From: Komagataeibacter xylinus
GTDB lineage: Bacteria; Pseudomonadota; Alphaproteobacteria; Acetobacterales; Acetobacteraceae
Assembly (NCBI RefSeq): GCF_031081985.1
Contig: NZ_JARWSK010000005.1
Location: 186,001-250,000, forward strand
Reading direction: 5' to 3'
DNA: 64,000 bases
The notes beneath the pieces are model-generated. The model did no database searches. It was not told the origin of the DNA and was given only the letters and a program-made list of their open reading frames with translations. Position numbers and translations under genes: made by a program. Of this stretch, positions 16,552 to 25,015 are shown in pieces. The stretch's first letter is position 1; every line of letters begins with the position of its first letter.

Positions 16552-17388
16552 ATGTCATTCGTCACGACATCTGATGGCGTAGAGATTTTCTACAAGGATT
16601 GGGGACCGAAGGATGCCCAGCCAGTCGTCTTCCATCATGGCTGGCCACTCAGCGCCGATGACTGGGACACGCAGATGCTGTTTTTCCTGAGCAAGGGGTT
16701 TCGCGTGATCGCGCATGATCGTCGTGGTCATGGTCGCTCGGCACAGGTGAGCGACGGGCACGACATGGATCATTATGCGGCAGATACATCGGCCGTTGTC
16801 GAACATCTCGACCTAAAAAACGCCATCCATGTCGGACATTCGACCGGCGGGGGCCAGGTTGCCCGCTATGTCGCGAAATATGGTCAGCCCCAGGGACGTG
16901 TCTCCAGGGCCGTGCTCATCAGTTCCGTGCCGCCCCTGATAGTTCAGACGGACCGCAGCCCTGAAGGCGCACCGATCGCTGTCCTGAACGGACTGCGTGC
17001 GGGGCTTGCGGCCAATCGCGCGCAGTTCTTCCTGGATGTAGCCAGCGGGCCGTTCTACGGCTTCAACCGCCCCGGAGCAGAAGTTTCGGAAGGCACGATC
17101 CGCAACTGGTGGCGTCAGGGCATGATGGGCAGTGCCAAGGCCCATTACGAGGGTATCAGGGCATTCTCGGAAACGGATCAGACCGAGGATCTGAAGGCCA
17201 TCACATTACCGGTGCTTGTGCTACAGGGCGATGATGATCAGGTCGTGCCTTACCAGAACGCGGCGATCCTTCAGGACAGGCTGCTTCAGGACAGCACGCT
17301 GAAAATCTATCCCGGTTATCCGCACGGCATGCACACGACCCATGCAGACGTCATCAATGCAGATATCCTGGCGTTCATTACCGGATGA
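16552..17388 (+). CDS. Alpha/beta hydrolase (non-haem chloroperoxidase/arylesterase-like)
   Basis: This 278-residue single-domain alpha/beta hydrolase has the oxyanion segment VVFHHGWPLSADDWD and the RRGHGRS turn. The nucleophile elbow VGHSTGGGQVARY (Ser nucleophile) is followed by the acid in VLVLQGDDDQVVPYQ and the His in GYPHGMHTTH. This signature is typical of cofactor-free chloroperoxidase/perhydrolase-like esterases. GGAGG lies 8 bases before the ATG. It is the only right-facing gene after the MerR promoter and so is likely its main target. The stop codon lies within the right copy of the ~168-bp repeat. Confidence 0.88.
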   Translation: MSFVTTSDGVEIFYKDWGPKDAQPVVFHHGWPLSADDWDTQMLFFLSKGFRVIAHDRRGHGRSAQVSDGHDMDHYAADTSAVVEHLDLKNAIHVGHSTGGGQVARYVAKYGQPQGRVSRAVLISSVPPLIVQTDRSPEGAPIAVLNGLRAGLAANRAQFFLDVASGPFYGFNRPGAEVSEGTIRNWWRQGMMGSAKAHYEGIRAFSETDQTEDLKAITLPVLVLQGDDDQVVPYQNAAILQDRLLQDSTLKIYPGYPHGMHTTHADVINADILAFITG

Positions 17389-17550
17389 TGATCGCATCAT
17401 AACGATGTGACGTTTAGCCTCAGCAGGTGGACGTCCTGGTCTCTCCACCTGCTGTTGTGCGTTCAGTTCCCACCATGTCGCCGCGTAGAAACCTGCCCGT
17501 TGATATCGGCTTACGGTAACGTCGCTGAGGGACGGAATGTCTTGACATGA
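17383..17550 (+). repeat. ~168-bp direct repeat, right copy
   Basis: This is the partner of 14002-14171. It starts GGATGATGATCGCATCATAA, includes GGTCTCTCCACCTGC and TGCGTTCAGTTCCCAC, and ends near GGACGGAATGTCTTG. Its first bases supply the end of the hydrolase reading frame (GGATGA). Confidence 0.7.
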
Positions 17551-17577
17551 AGACGTATTCTGACGGCAGTTTCTGCT

Positions 17578-17961
17578 TCACGAACAGCGTATTCGCTTGA
17601 TGGGGTAATGATCCATTTGTCCGTCTTCCGAAAGGAATGTGGCATGTTCAGCTTGCGCCTGTGCCATCAGGAGATGATCAAAAGGATCACGATGATGCAG
17701 AGGCAAGGACATCAGGATCTGCAGGTGTTCGGGCTGTATTTGTAGTAGCGAGAAACCTTCCGCAGGAATGGCTGCCAGAATGTCGTTCATATCCGCATCC
17801 AGTTTTCCGATACGGATTTTGATCGCAATCTCCCATAATGATACGATACTCACCAGAATATCGTGGACCGGATCTGCAATGATCTCCCGTGCAGTCTCAC
17901 CCAGCCGGTCGGAGTCCGAAAGCCACCACAGCAACGCATGCGTATCGAGCAGAACCTTCAC
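17578..17961 (-). CDS. vapC: VapC-family PIN-domain toxin
   Basis: This is a 127-residue PIN-domain ribonuclease toxin. It begins (GTG) KVLLDTHALLWWLSDSDRL with the first catalytic Asp. SIVSLWEIAIKIRIGKLDAD supplies the acidic residue of the second motif, and HRDPFDHLLMAQAQAEHATF supplies the third. The end, LSEDGQMDHYP, replaces the common (S/T)xD box. The GTG start overlaps the antitoxin stop by four bases. Such toxins cleave tRNA or rRNA when the antitoxin is lost. All key acidic residues appear present, so it should be functional. Confidence 0.9.
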   Translation of the reverse strand: MKVLLDTHALLWWLSDSDRLGETAREIIADPVHDILVSIVSLWEIAIKIRIGKLDADMNDILAAIPAEGFSLLQIQPEHLQILMSLPLHHRDPFDHLLMAQAQAEHATFLSEDGQMDHYPIKRIRCS

Positions 17962-18230
17962 AAGTCGCGTTCCATGCTCTCAAGAATGTCCGGTGGTGTC
18001 TCATCAAAATCTTCGCTCATTCTGATCCGTCCTCGAAGCGCTCCTGGCTGACGGCGGGGGCGATAGGAAGGAGCTGGTGGCCGCAGTTCAGCCACAACCT
18101 CATCATGAGACGTCACGAGAATCGTACTACCCTGTCTGACCTGGCGCAGATACGCTGTCAGGTTCCCCCGGAACTCCCGAACACCGACTTTCTGTGGGGA
18201 TGCTGCGTTATCTGAAAGATGCTCGCTCAT
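17958..18230 (-). CDS. vapB: Phd/YefM-type antitoxin of the vapC pair
   Basis: This 90-residue antitoxin starts at the ATG at 18230, which has GGAGGAGACC upstream; the frame extends to 18296 without a better start. VGVREFRGNLTAYLRQVRQG and ILVTSHDEVVAEL are the Phd/YefM DNA-binding fold. The Arg-rich linker and acidic end (MSEDFDETPPDILESMERDL) form the toxin-neutralising tail. A dyad-like stretch around 18243-18263 (TGTGTCATCATATCATGTACACA) upstream is a plausible operator. Confidence 0.85.
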   Translation of the reverse strand: MSEHLSDNAASPQKVGVREFRGNLTAYLRQVRQGSTILVTSHDEVVAELRPPAPSYRPRRQPGALRGRIRMSEDFDETPPDILESMERDL

Positions 18231-18304
18231 GGTCTCCTCCTTATGTGTCATCATATCATGTACACAAAAGGAGGAGGTAGAGAATTCCTGAGGCATACTC
18301 GATT

Positions 18305-18943
18305 TCAGAGATCAGTGGCTTCCGACAGTGCCAGAGCGTCCTCTACATCCACCCCAAGATATCGAACCGTACTATCCAGTTTTGAATGACCCAGCAGGAT
18401 CTGCACGGTCCGGATATTGCCGGTTCGTTTGTAAATCATGGCAACCTTAGTCCGGCGGAGCGAATGGGTTCCATATTCCCCGGGGATAAGTCCTATCGCC
18501 TGAACCCATTGATCCAGAAGCCGGGCGTATTGCCTTGTGCTCAGGTGAGTTTTGGCGCTTAGGCGACTTGGAAAAACATACTCATTCAAGCCACCACCTC
18601 GATGCTCCAGCCACGCCCGCACGCTTTCCCGCGTTGTTTCTGTAATTTCGAATTGTACAGGTCGCCGGGTTTTCTGTTGGACGACCATGGCTCGGTGGCG
18701 CACCTGACCGCTGGTAACGACATCGCCGATACGAAGGCTGACAAGATCGCAGCCTCTGAGTTTGCTATCGAGAGCAAGATCAAACAAAGCTCTGTCTCTG
18801 ACACGCTGTTCGCTCCCCAGCCAGAACCGAATTGCCCAGACGTGCTTTTCTTTAAGCGCCCGCTTGGCGCCAACTATTTTTCCTGCATTCCAGGGCACGG
18901 ACGCCTTCAGCGTAGGCGATGGAAAACGCGTTTTCTTTTCCAT
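18305..18943 (-). CDS. Small tyrosine recombinase/integrase
   Basis: This is a 212-residue tyrosine recombinase, essentially a catalytic domain with a short N-terminus (families with arm-binding domains are ~300-400 aa). The first catalytic Arg is in DSKLRGCDLVSLRIGDV. The second box is GTHSLRRTKVAMIYKRTGN (HxxR), and the end GHSKLDSTVRYLGVDVEDAL supplies the His and the nucleophilic Tyr. Recombinases of this compact type are frequent on Acetobacteraceae plasmids and may act in resolution or DNA inversion. A dyad CTGAT-CAGCTGCACATGCAGCA-ATCAG lies just upstream at about 18956-18982 and could be its site or operator. It is probably active. Confidence 0.88.
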   Translation of the reverse strand: MEKKTRFPSPTLKASVPWNAGKIVGAKRALKEKHVWAIRFWLGSEQRVRDRALFDLALDSKLRGCDLVSLRIGDVVTSGQVRHRAMVVQQKTRRPVQFEITETTRESVRAWLEHRGGGLNEYVFPSRLSAKTHLSTRQYARLLDQWVQAIGLIPGEYGTHSLRRTKVAMIYKRTGNIRTVQILLGHSKLDSTVRYLGVDVEDALALSEATDL

Positions 18944-19056
18944 GATACTTTCTCCTGATCAGCTGCACATGCAGCAATCAGAAGTCTGGAAAGGATATCG
19001 ACGGATAACGAGAACTATTGCCGACCGTCCGTTTTCCGGAAACCCGAATGGCTCAG

Positions 19057-19073
19057 CTCATGTCCTACATGAG
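19057..19073. promoter_or_regulatory. Perfect dyad upstream of the 19174 gene
   Basis: CTCATGT-CCT-ACATGAG is a perfect 7-base inverted repeat in the leader of the downstream plasmid-type gene and opposite the recombinase promoter. A regulator-binding site is likely; the binder is unknown. Confidence 0.4.
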
Positions 19074-19173
19074 GCGATAGCCGACATTACAATGAAGGAC
19101 GCGGGACGGAGATCGTCCCCGCGTGGCAAAGCCAGACTGGCAACTCGCACCGAGCTGGTTCATTGTTTCTGTG

Positions 19174-19896
19174 ATGAATCCGTTTCGTTCGCCCGACACC
19201 GACCTTCCCCTGTCGCATGCCCTCATCCTGAAGGCCGCGCTGCTGACGATCGGCTATATTGAGGAAAACGGCCCGATCGGCCTTACGCCCACCAAGACGC
19301 TCAAGCGCTATTTTGTCGCGTGGGCCGCCGAGGCATTTGACTGGCCAGCCTATACGGTCGAAGACCTCTACGCCGTCAACAAAGTCCTGAATGAGCATGA
19401 TTTCCCGCCGCTGGTGATCCTGCATGAGGTTCTGCTCAGCGCGAAGCTCGCACGGCATTTCAAGGGCACCCTGCGGCTGACCGACCTGGCGAGAAAGCTC
19501 CAATCAGAGCCTGCCCGGCTCTGGATACTGTTGACAACCCACCTCCTGTTTGTCGTCGACCACAGTCCTTACACCCGAAGCGATGAGCCGCTGTTCGGCA
19601 ACTGGGATATCTTTCTCAACGTCATCAATATCGAGGCCCAGGTTGCCGTCACAGAAGAGCGGCTATGCGCGGTTCTCTACGGGGGTAAAGAGGAGGATAT
19701 CCGTCACCGGGATTTCAAGCTGACCGCCAGTCTTTACGTCCATGTCCTGCGTCCGCTGTACTGGGCAGGACTGCTCAACGAGCACCGAACCGGCACCGGC
19801 CTCAACAGGCGGGATTTCTATACCAAAACACCATTGTGGACAGCAGCCCTCAAACTCGAAACAGATCGACACCTGCAGCCTATGACCCGTCACTGA
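19174..19896 (+). CDS. Conserved plasmid-associated hypothetical protein
   Basis: This is a 240-residue protein from the ATG at 19174 (a GTG at 19123 in the same frame is possible). Segments such as PLSHALILKAALLTIGYIEE, GPIGLTPTKTLKRYFVAWAA, NKVLNEHDFPPLVILHE, NWDIFLNVINIEAQ and the ending KTPLWTAALKLETD match, from memory, a family of uncharacterised proteins on alphaproteobacterial plasmids and islands. No catalytic motif, membrane segment or signal peptide is visible. It may be a winged-helix-type protein, but that is a guess. The gene ends in a strong hairpin. Confidence 0.65.
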   Translation: MNPFRSPDTDLPLSHALILKAALLTIGYIEENGPIGLTPTKTLKRYFVAWAAEAFDWPAYTVEDLYAVNKVLNEHDFPPLVILHEVLLSAKLARHFKGTLRLTDLARKLQSEPARLWILLTTHLLFVVDHSPYTRSDEPLFGNWDIFLNVINIEAQVAVTEERLCAVLYGGKEEDIRHRDFKLTASLYVHVLRPLYWAGLLNEHRTGTGLNRRDFYTKTPLWTAALKLETDRHLQPMTRH

Positions 19897-19941
19897 CCAT
19901 CGTCGACAGCCATTCGGACGCGACATCGCTCCCATATAAAA

Positions 19942-19968
19942 GGCGGCTTCCGGAGACCGGAAGCCGCC
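19942..19968. terminator. Bidirectional terminator hairpin
   Basis: GGCGGCTTCCGG-AGA-CCGGAAGCCGCC is a perfect 12-bp stem between two convergent genes, with AT-rich flanks (ATATAAAA on the left). It is well placed to stop transcription from both sides. Confidence 0.8.
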
Positions 19969-19990
19969 CATATCAGTCAATGGACAGATG

Positions 19991-20822
19991 TTACTCAGCC
20001 GCAACCGCGTCCAGGCTGTCGGGCATGTCAGCCGCTCCTACTTCTCCTTCACTCCGCCCTGCCACGTTCCTTGTGCGCAGCGCCTCTGGCAACCAGCCCG
20101 AACCGTCCAGAAGCCGCTCGGCAGCCTGCGCCATGTCGCCCTTCTTCATATGGGCGATGCGGTCGGCGGCCTCGTTACCCCGCGCCTCGCGCACGGCTTC
20201 GAGGATGCGCGCCTTGGTGACGCGGCCGAGATAGTTCTCCACTGTCGCCTGCCAGCCCGCTTCGGCCAAGTCGAGCGTGAGCGCAGTGGCAAGACGGTCG
20301 GCGCGAGCCAGCCTCTCCCTGACGCTGCGTGCCAGAGACGGGCCATAGGACGATTCATGCAGCGCGTTGATCCCGAAAGACAGGCAATGCGCCAGCAGCG
20401 CGATGCGACTGGCATCGTCCAATCCGTCGAGCCACTGCCAGAGTGCGTCCTCATCCTCCGGCAGATCGTGCTGCCAGCCCTCGTTGCGCTGGCGTAGCGC
20501 GTGGGCCGGCAGGCTGCCGGGCATGTCGGGGGAATGGACCCGCAGCGGGATTTCCCGGACATAGGCTTCCAAGCAATCCACACTCGAGACCTGCCAGTAG
20601 AGGTCGCGCACCAGCGTGTGCAGTAGTTCCGTCAGCGCGATACGCGGATTGGCGGCAAACGCATCGCGCAAGGCCAGCGTGCGCCAGGCCGTCAGTTCGG
20701 TCAACAGGCGATCGGAAAGCGGCTTCAGTCCATCTTCCTCCTCGGGCTCGGCGTCGGGTGCGTCTTCCCTCCCTTCGCCGTCGTCACCCGCGCTGTGACA
20801 GACGACCGCGTCATCATCACCT
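19991..20822 (-). pseudogene. parB: ParB partition protein, C-terminal fragment
   Basis: From about 20820 down to 19991 the minus strand encodes the C-terminal ~275 residues of a plasmid-type ParB: LKPLSDRLLTELTAWRTLAL, DDASRIALLAHCLSFGINAL, NYLGRVTKARILEAVREARG, then HMKKGDMAQAAERLLDGSGW. Only the C-terminal half is present. The N-terminal ParB nuclease-like and helix-turn-helix domains (CTPase/parS binding) are missing. The residues in front of the acidic linker are antisense to a serine recombinase, showing a sharp junction at ~20822. ParA is absent as well, so the fragment cannot act in partition. Confidence 0.85.
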
Positions 20823-21398
20823 GAAGTGAACCGTATGCGCATTGAACTGGACGCTGACCTCGTGGCGATGCAGAATGAGTTGCCTCGCATTGATCGCGAA
20901 CTGGACAAGGCGATTCAGGCCATCCTCGACGGCGTTCCGGGCGCGAAGCTCAAAGATAAGATCGGCGCGCTCGAAGCGCGCAAAATCGAACTGACAGAAC
21001 GTCTGGCCAACACGGAAGAACCGCCTCCCCTTCTCCATCCGAACATGGCGGAGATCTACCAGCAGCGGATCGCGTCTCTCTATGAAAGCCTTCAGGCCGA
21101 GGAGACGAAGACCGAGGCGGCCGAGCGCCTGCGCACACTCGTCTCGCAGATCACGCTCCAGCCAGCCGACAGCGAGTAGGCGATCATTCTGCGCGGCGAT
21201 CTGGCGGCAATCTTGCAGTTCGCGGCACATAAGAAAAACGCCACGGTCCATCCGGACAGTGGCGTTCTCGATGCGTTCGTATCGCAAGTATCGTTGGTTG
21301 CGGGGGCAGGATTGGTCCTCAAATTGCGACAATCGCCAGTTGAGAACAAAGCGGCATTAGACATCTGTTTTAATAGGATTTTTTCTGCTTATGCCTGA
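20823..21398 (+). pseudogene. Large serine recombinase, C-terminal fragment with amber codon
   Basis: The frame begins at the junction with the parB fragment, without a start of its own. It encodes LDGVPGAKLKDKIGALEARK, ELTERLANTEEPPPLLHPNM and IASLYESLQAEETKTEAAER, the coiled-coil/zinc-ribbon end of large serine recombinases. A TAG at 21177-21179 interrupts the frame, which then continues IILRGDLAAILQFAAHKKN, SQVSLVAGAGLVLKLRQSPV and ends FSAYA at 21398. The catalytic Ser domain is gone. The final ~35 residues after LVAGAG lie downstream of the tRNA-like core (21291-21313), so the body-core-tail order here looks like a continuous, attP-like recombinase gene rather than an integration junction. 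Confidence 0.82.
21291..21313 (+). other. tRNA-3'-end-like att core, site B
   Basis: TCGTTGGTTGCGGGGGCAGG followed by ATT is the reverse complement of the plus-strand core at 5392-5414. It is also found at 27803-27820. It lies inside the recombinase frame at the codons for SLVAGAG. Confidence 0.7.
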
Positions 21399-21585
21399 CC
21401 CCTTATAAAATTAATGAGCCCTGCCCTCGCTAAAACGGGGCCTCTTCGTTCAGAGCCACAATCATGTCCGCTGACGCCTTAGGCCAAGCATATAGCTCCT
21501 TGAATCGCTCTACGCAAAGCGGACAAGGTAAGCCAATGGAAGATAGACGGGAGCGAAAAATTGGTTTCTTGGAATAGGTCCAATG

Positions 21586-22515
21586 TTAACGTGACTCACC
21601 CGAACCCATTTTTCCTAAGCAGTCGCAGCATTTGGCGGCTGTCATTGGGCGTGAATTTTTCTGGAATGATGGGTGGAATGCTGCGGGCAGATGCGTATTG
21701 ACGCTCTGGACATGGGCTTTTCCCTCTTCTGACGGGACGGTTCGAGATGGCACCTCACTAGTCGGGGACGACTTTAAGCCAGTAGGTTTATTTTCAGTAA
21801 TTGGTTCGGGTTTGGTTGTGGTCGGTTCAGGCGGACGGATAGGTATTGCTGCCTGCGGACCATGGGTTTGCACTACCATCGTTTTCGCCGTAGACGTCTG
21901 CAAAGTCGAAGTGTTTTGTCCCATGACGGGAGCGAAAAAGCTGGTCGCCATCGCGAGGGTGAATACGAGCACGCCATTACGAATGAGCCCGATCGCCGTC
22001 GATGCTTCGTTTGAGCGAATGGCATTCATGATTTGGAAACCACTTGCAGCCGCCCTCATCGCATCTTCAGCTTGATCTCCACCTTGCGTAATAATGCGCA
22101 GGTACCCTGCACCATAGCCATAGCGTGGCTTCGGACGGAGGCCGCTGAATCCGATCATTGCACCCAATAGAAACATGCCCATCGATAGAAAGAGAAGGGC
22201 TGCGATGACTGTCTTTGTCGATGTAGCGGCCAGCCCATCGAAAACGGTTTTGGAAACAACGCCTCCAACCGTGACAGCCACCGATAGTGAAGCGGTCAGC
22301 TTATTCAGTTTTTCGTCGAGCTCTTTAGCGCGTGTCCACTCAGTCTCGAGGTATTTCTCCAACTGATCGGCATTGAGCGCCCTAATGTCGTCAAATGCTG
22401 GATTTGTCTCCCAGGCATCCAGCTGACGCTTCAGGTTCCGATTAACGAAGAATATGCGAATTGCATCGGGTAACGCTCGCACCGCCCGCTGTCGAATCTT
22501 CAACAGGAGGGGCAT
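21586..22515 (-). CDS. Membrane protein of the ATP-grasp operon
   Basis: This 309-residue protein begins MPLLLKIRQR at 22515; GGAGG sits 8 bases upstream, inside the end of the ATP-grasp gene, so the two are translationally coupled. After an amphipathic, charged first ~85 residues there are two hydrophobic stretches close together (SLSVAVTVGGVVSKTVF and TVIAALLFLSMGMFLLGAMI). A later one is NGVLVFTLAMATSFFAPVMG. The last ~110 residues are Pro/Thr-rich and end in a Cys cluster (AAKCCDCLG). No transporter or protease motif was seen. It could anchor, export or give immunity to the operon's product. Confidence 0.6.
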   Translation of the reverse strand: MPLLLKIRQRAVRALPDAIRIFFVNRNLKRQLDAWETNPAFDDIRALNADQLEKYLETEWTRAKELDEKLNKLTASLSVAVTVGGVVSKTVFDGLAATSTKTVIAALLFLSMGMFLLGAMIGFSGLRPKPRYGYGAGYLRIITQGGDQAEDAMRAAASGFQIMNAIRSNEASTAIGLIRNGVLVFTLAMATSFFAPVMGQNTSTLQTSTAKTMVVQTHGPQAAIPIRPPEPTTTKPEPITENKPTGLKSSPTSEVPSRTVPSEEGKAHVQSVNTHLPAAFHPSFQKNSRPMTAAKCCDCLGKMGSGESR

Positions 22516-23459
22516 GCTAGTTCCTCCGCGATCGCCGCCGATAAACCGCGCCCATCGCGGTCCAGCCATCCCCATTCACCCGTAGGATTGATCTCAATAA
22601 ACCAATAGCGCTCACCCGAGAGCGCTAAGTCGATTGCCCCGTACCGCAAGCCGAGGTCGCGAACAAGTGAACGACAACGTTCGGCAACATCGGCGGGCAG
22701 ATCATAGTCCTGATAAGACAACTCATTCTTGGGTCGGACTCGCCAGTCACCATCAATGCCTCCATGTTGATCCATGACGGCATCACACCATAAGCGATCG
22801 CCGACGATTGTGACACGCAAGTCTAATTTGGGGGCGATGATGCTTTGGCAAGTTGCAGGTGCAAGATGGAAATACTTGTCCGCACATGCTGTCCAGTCTA
22901 TCAAATTTGTATAGCCGAAATACTGATGAAGTTCATCCTGCAATAATACCGTGTCGACGCTTTTTAATGCAATCCGATTACCTATCATACCTGGCACATC
23001 GGCCTCGCTGTCATTCGTCACCAGTGTCAATGGAACATCGAAACCAAGCTTGGCCGCACGCCTTAATTGGTAAGGCTTGGACTCCGCCTGATATGTCACT
23101 GCCGGATGGTTCATCCAGACCGCATGGTCAAATAGCATCATGCCGCGCATGACACCCGACCACTGCGAGCGCTCTAACTGCTCCGCCGTCGTCAATTTGC
23201 GGCCCGGCGTATTGCGTAGAAAGGTCGCTTGCCGCCACCATACCGAGCGCAACCCAGCGCCCCCATACCAAGTTTCACCGCCATAACGGCAGGTCATGGT
23301 GGCGAGCAAGGGGTCGATTGAAAATCTCAAATCGGCAAGCTGATCTTGGTTGATGCGTAAAAACGATACACCTTGCCGAGAGAGGTGGTCGCATATTCTG
23401 TCGGTCGAATAATCCATTAAGCCCGACAGAATAAGAACTGCGACGCTGTTAGCCGTCAT
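22500..23459 (-). CDS. ATP-grasp peptide ligase (MvdC/MvdD/TgmB-like)
   Basis: This is a 319-residue protein; the start MTANSVAVLILSG at 23459 is chosen because it follows the upstream ORF by four bases. It matches the RiPP ATP-grasp maturase layout. An N-terminal pre-ATP-grasp domain contains LRSVWWRQATFLR and WMNHP. Then comes AESKPYQLRRAAKLGFDVPLTL plus VTND, then the ATP/Mg-binding region DLRVTIVGDRL, DGDWR and LRYGAIDLAL, and the ending EINPTGEWGWL. Enzymes of this type (microviridin/graspetide ligases) join Asp/Glu side chains to Ser/Thr/Lys of a precursor peptide. The downstream membrane gene overlaps its end. Non-RiPP ATP-grasp ligases are possible, but the WMNHP...GEWGWL pattern favours the RiPP group. 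Confidence 0.8.
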   Translation of the reverse strand: MTANSVAVLILSGLMDYSTDRICDHLSRQGVSFLRINQDQLADLRFSIDPLLATMTCRYGGETWYGGAGLRSVWWRQATFLRNTPGRKLTTAEQLERSQWSGVMRGMMLFDHAVWMNHPAVTYQAESKPYQLRRAAKLGFDVPLTLVTNDSEADVPGMIGNRIALKSVDTVLLQDELHQYFGYTNLIDWTACADKYFHLAPATCQSIIAPKLDLRVTIVGDRLWCDAVMDQHGGIDGDWRVRPKNELSYQDYDLPADVAERCRSLVRDLGLRYGAIDLALSGERYWFIEINPTGEWGWLDRDGRGLSAAIAEELACPSC

Positions 23460-23463
23460 GGAA

Positions 23464-23652
23464 TTATTGTCCTTTTTGATCCTCACCGGTCTCAAGGTCA
23501 CATTTTTTTGTCTGCATCCCATCTTGAGAATCGTAAGCGATCAAGCCAGCGTGGCTACGCCACACTCCCGCCGCGAAGTCGTATATAGCATCTGCGGGCC
23601 CTTCGATTTCCCTGAGTTCTGTGACCTTTGCCTCGCGCTGCAGAACGTGCAT
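23464..23652 (-). CDS. Short putative precursor peptide of the ATP-grasp operon
   Basis: This 62-residue ORF starts at the ATG at 23652 with AGGGAGAG six bases upstream (a TTG at 23658 adds two residues). Its TAA stop lies four bases before the ATP-grasp start. The first ~40 residues (REAKVTELREIEGPADAIYD, then FAAGVWRSHAGLIAYD) would be the leader. The last ~20, SQDGMQTKKCDLETGEDQKG, hold an alternation of Thr/Ser/Lys and Asp/Glu that fits a graspetide core. Size, position, tight coupling and composition all agree with a RiPP precursor. There is no repeated core motif such as TxKYPSD of microviridins, so a new class is possible. Confidence 0.5.
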   Translation of the reverse strand: MHVLQREAKVTELREIEGPADAIYDFAAGVWRSHAGLIAYDSQDGMQTKKCDLETGEDQKGQ

Positions 23653-23762
23653 CGCCAACTCTCCCTCTGAGTAATTTGCTTCCGTTAATTATCCAAAATG
23701 CTCCATTTTGAAACGTTTGCATTCACTATCATGAGTGCTCTGCGAACGGCTAGAGTCTGCCA

Positions 23763-23836
23763 CGAATGACAGCTTTCTGGTCATTTTATCCCACACACCG
23801 GATCTTCCGTTCTCCCGGCCATTCCCGCTATCAATC
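23763..23836 (+). repeat. Dispersed ~70-bp intergenic block, copy 2
   Basis: This segment starts GAATGACAGCTTTCTGGTC and ends CCGTTCTCCCGGCCATTCC plus CGCTATCAATC. It closely resembles 34422-34490, and more loosely the reverse complement of 5686-5753. It has no coding potential of its own. It may be a REP-like repeat or the end of a degraded element. Confidence 0.5.
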
Positions 23837-24081
23837 TACGTTTCGTCGGTCAGGCCTTCGATGCCATCTCCCACAAACCGCCGCCGCCATTTGCCGACGG
23901 TGTGCTCATGCACCCCCAGGCGTGCAGCAACTTCCTTGCTCTGCAAGCCTTCGGCGCAGAGCAGAACCATCCGGCATCGCTCCGACAACGACCGCGGCGC
24001 CTTGTGATGTCGAACCTGCCCTTCAAGAAACGTCAGAGCCTGCGGACTCGGCACCACCTGACCTGCCTGCCGTCCCACCAT
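23836..24081 (-). pseudogene. IS630-family transposase, N-terminal remnant
   Basis: This 81-codon frame encodes RCRMVLLCAEGLQSKEVAAR then LGVHEHTVGKWRRRFVGDGI and EGLTDE, the helix-turn-helix N-terminus of an IS630-family transposase. The DDE domain that should follow is missing; the frame stops right after GLTDET. It differs from the IS630 copy to its right, so at least two different IS630 elements left debris here, between the kinase and the peptide operon. Confidence 0.75.
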
Positions 24082-24160
24082 CGTTCTGCTCCCGTCATTG
24101 CGACAGGAACATCATATAATGATGCTTATTTCTGTTCCAAGTGACTAGAGCACGTCCACG

Positions 24161-25015
24161 TTATTCCGGTTCATATCCTGCTGCGGTGAAGAATTTGGTA
24201 CATTCGTGCGGAGTGAAAGCATCCAGGACTGATTCGGCGGCGTCCCACAGCGCTGTGACGGTTCTTGCTGCCTTGGCCCGCAAGAGAGCCTTGAGCTTGG
24301 CGAACGCCATTTTAATCGGATTGAAAGCGGGACTATAGGGAGGCAGAAACATCATCCGAGCCCCCACTTGTTCGATGGCTTTTCGCGCTCCCGGAACCTT
24401 GTGAGCGGGCAGATTGTCCAGGACGACGATATCGCCCGGACTCAGCGTCGGCACGAGAACATGCTCGACATAGGCCTGAAAAATATCACGGTTCATGGCA
24501 CCCTCATGCACGAAAGGTGCGGTCATGCCCGTGAGGCGCAGGCCGGCGATGAAAGTCGTAGTTATCCAATGGCCGTGAGGAACACCAGCCCGACAGCGTT
24601 CTCCGCGTAAAGCGCGGCCACGTAGGCAGGACATCTTCGTGGAAAGGCTGGTTTCGTCGATGAAGACCAGACGACGCGGATCATGATCAGGCTGGTCGTT
24701 GAACCAGTCCTGCCGGCGTTTCAAGATATCTTCGCGCTCCTGCTCCAATGCATGTGCGGCCTTTTTTTGAATGTCCACCCGCGCCGCCGCAGCCATCGAC
24801 TGAGCATGCTGCGGCCGATCCTGACGAAGTGCTCACCATGCAGGCGTGTCGCCATCTCGTTGAGCGTGATATCTTTCTGCGTTTCGATCATGCTGACGAT
24901 AAAGGCTTCATGCCCATCCTGCTTTGAGTCGCGCGGCTTGCCCTGGCGGCGTGCCGCCCGCTCCCCGTTTTCACGTTCGCCGTGAGGCGGTCGATGGTTA
25001 CAAACCGTCTCCCAT
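24161..25015 (-). pseudogene. IS630-family transposase, 5'-truncated and frameshifted
   Basis: Upstream part (~25015-24721): [50 protein letters not shown]. Downstream part (24796-24161), in another frame: [20 protein letters not shown], then [14 protein letters not shown] with the first Asp, [15 protein letters not shown] with the second, and [20 protein letters not shown] with the Glu region, ending GYEPE. The first ~50 residues (helix-turn-helix) are lacking and the truncated 5' end touches the end of the kinase gene. The 3769-4035 fragment derives from a near-identical copy. Confidence 0.8.
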
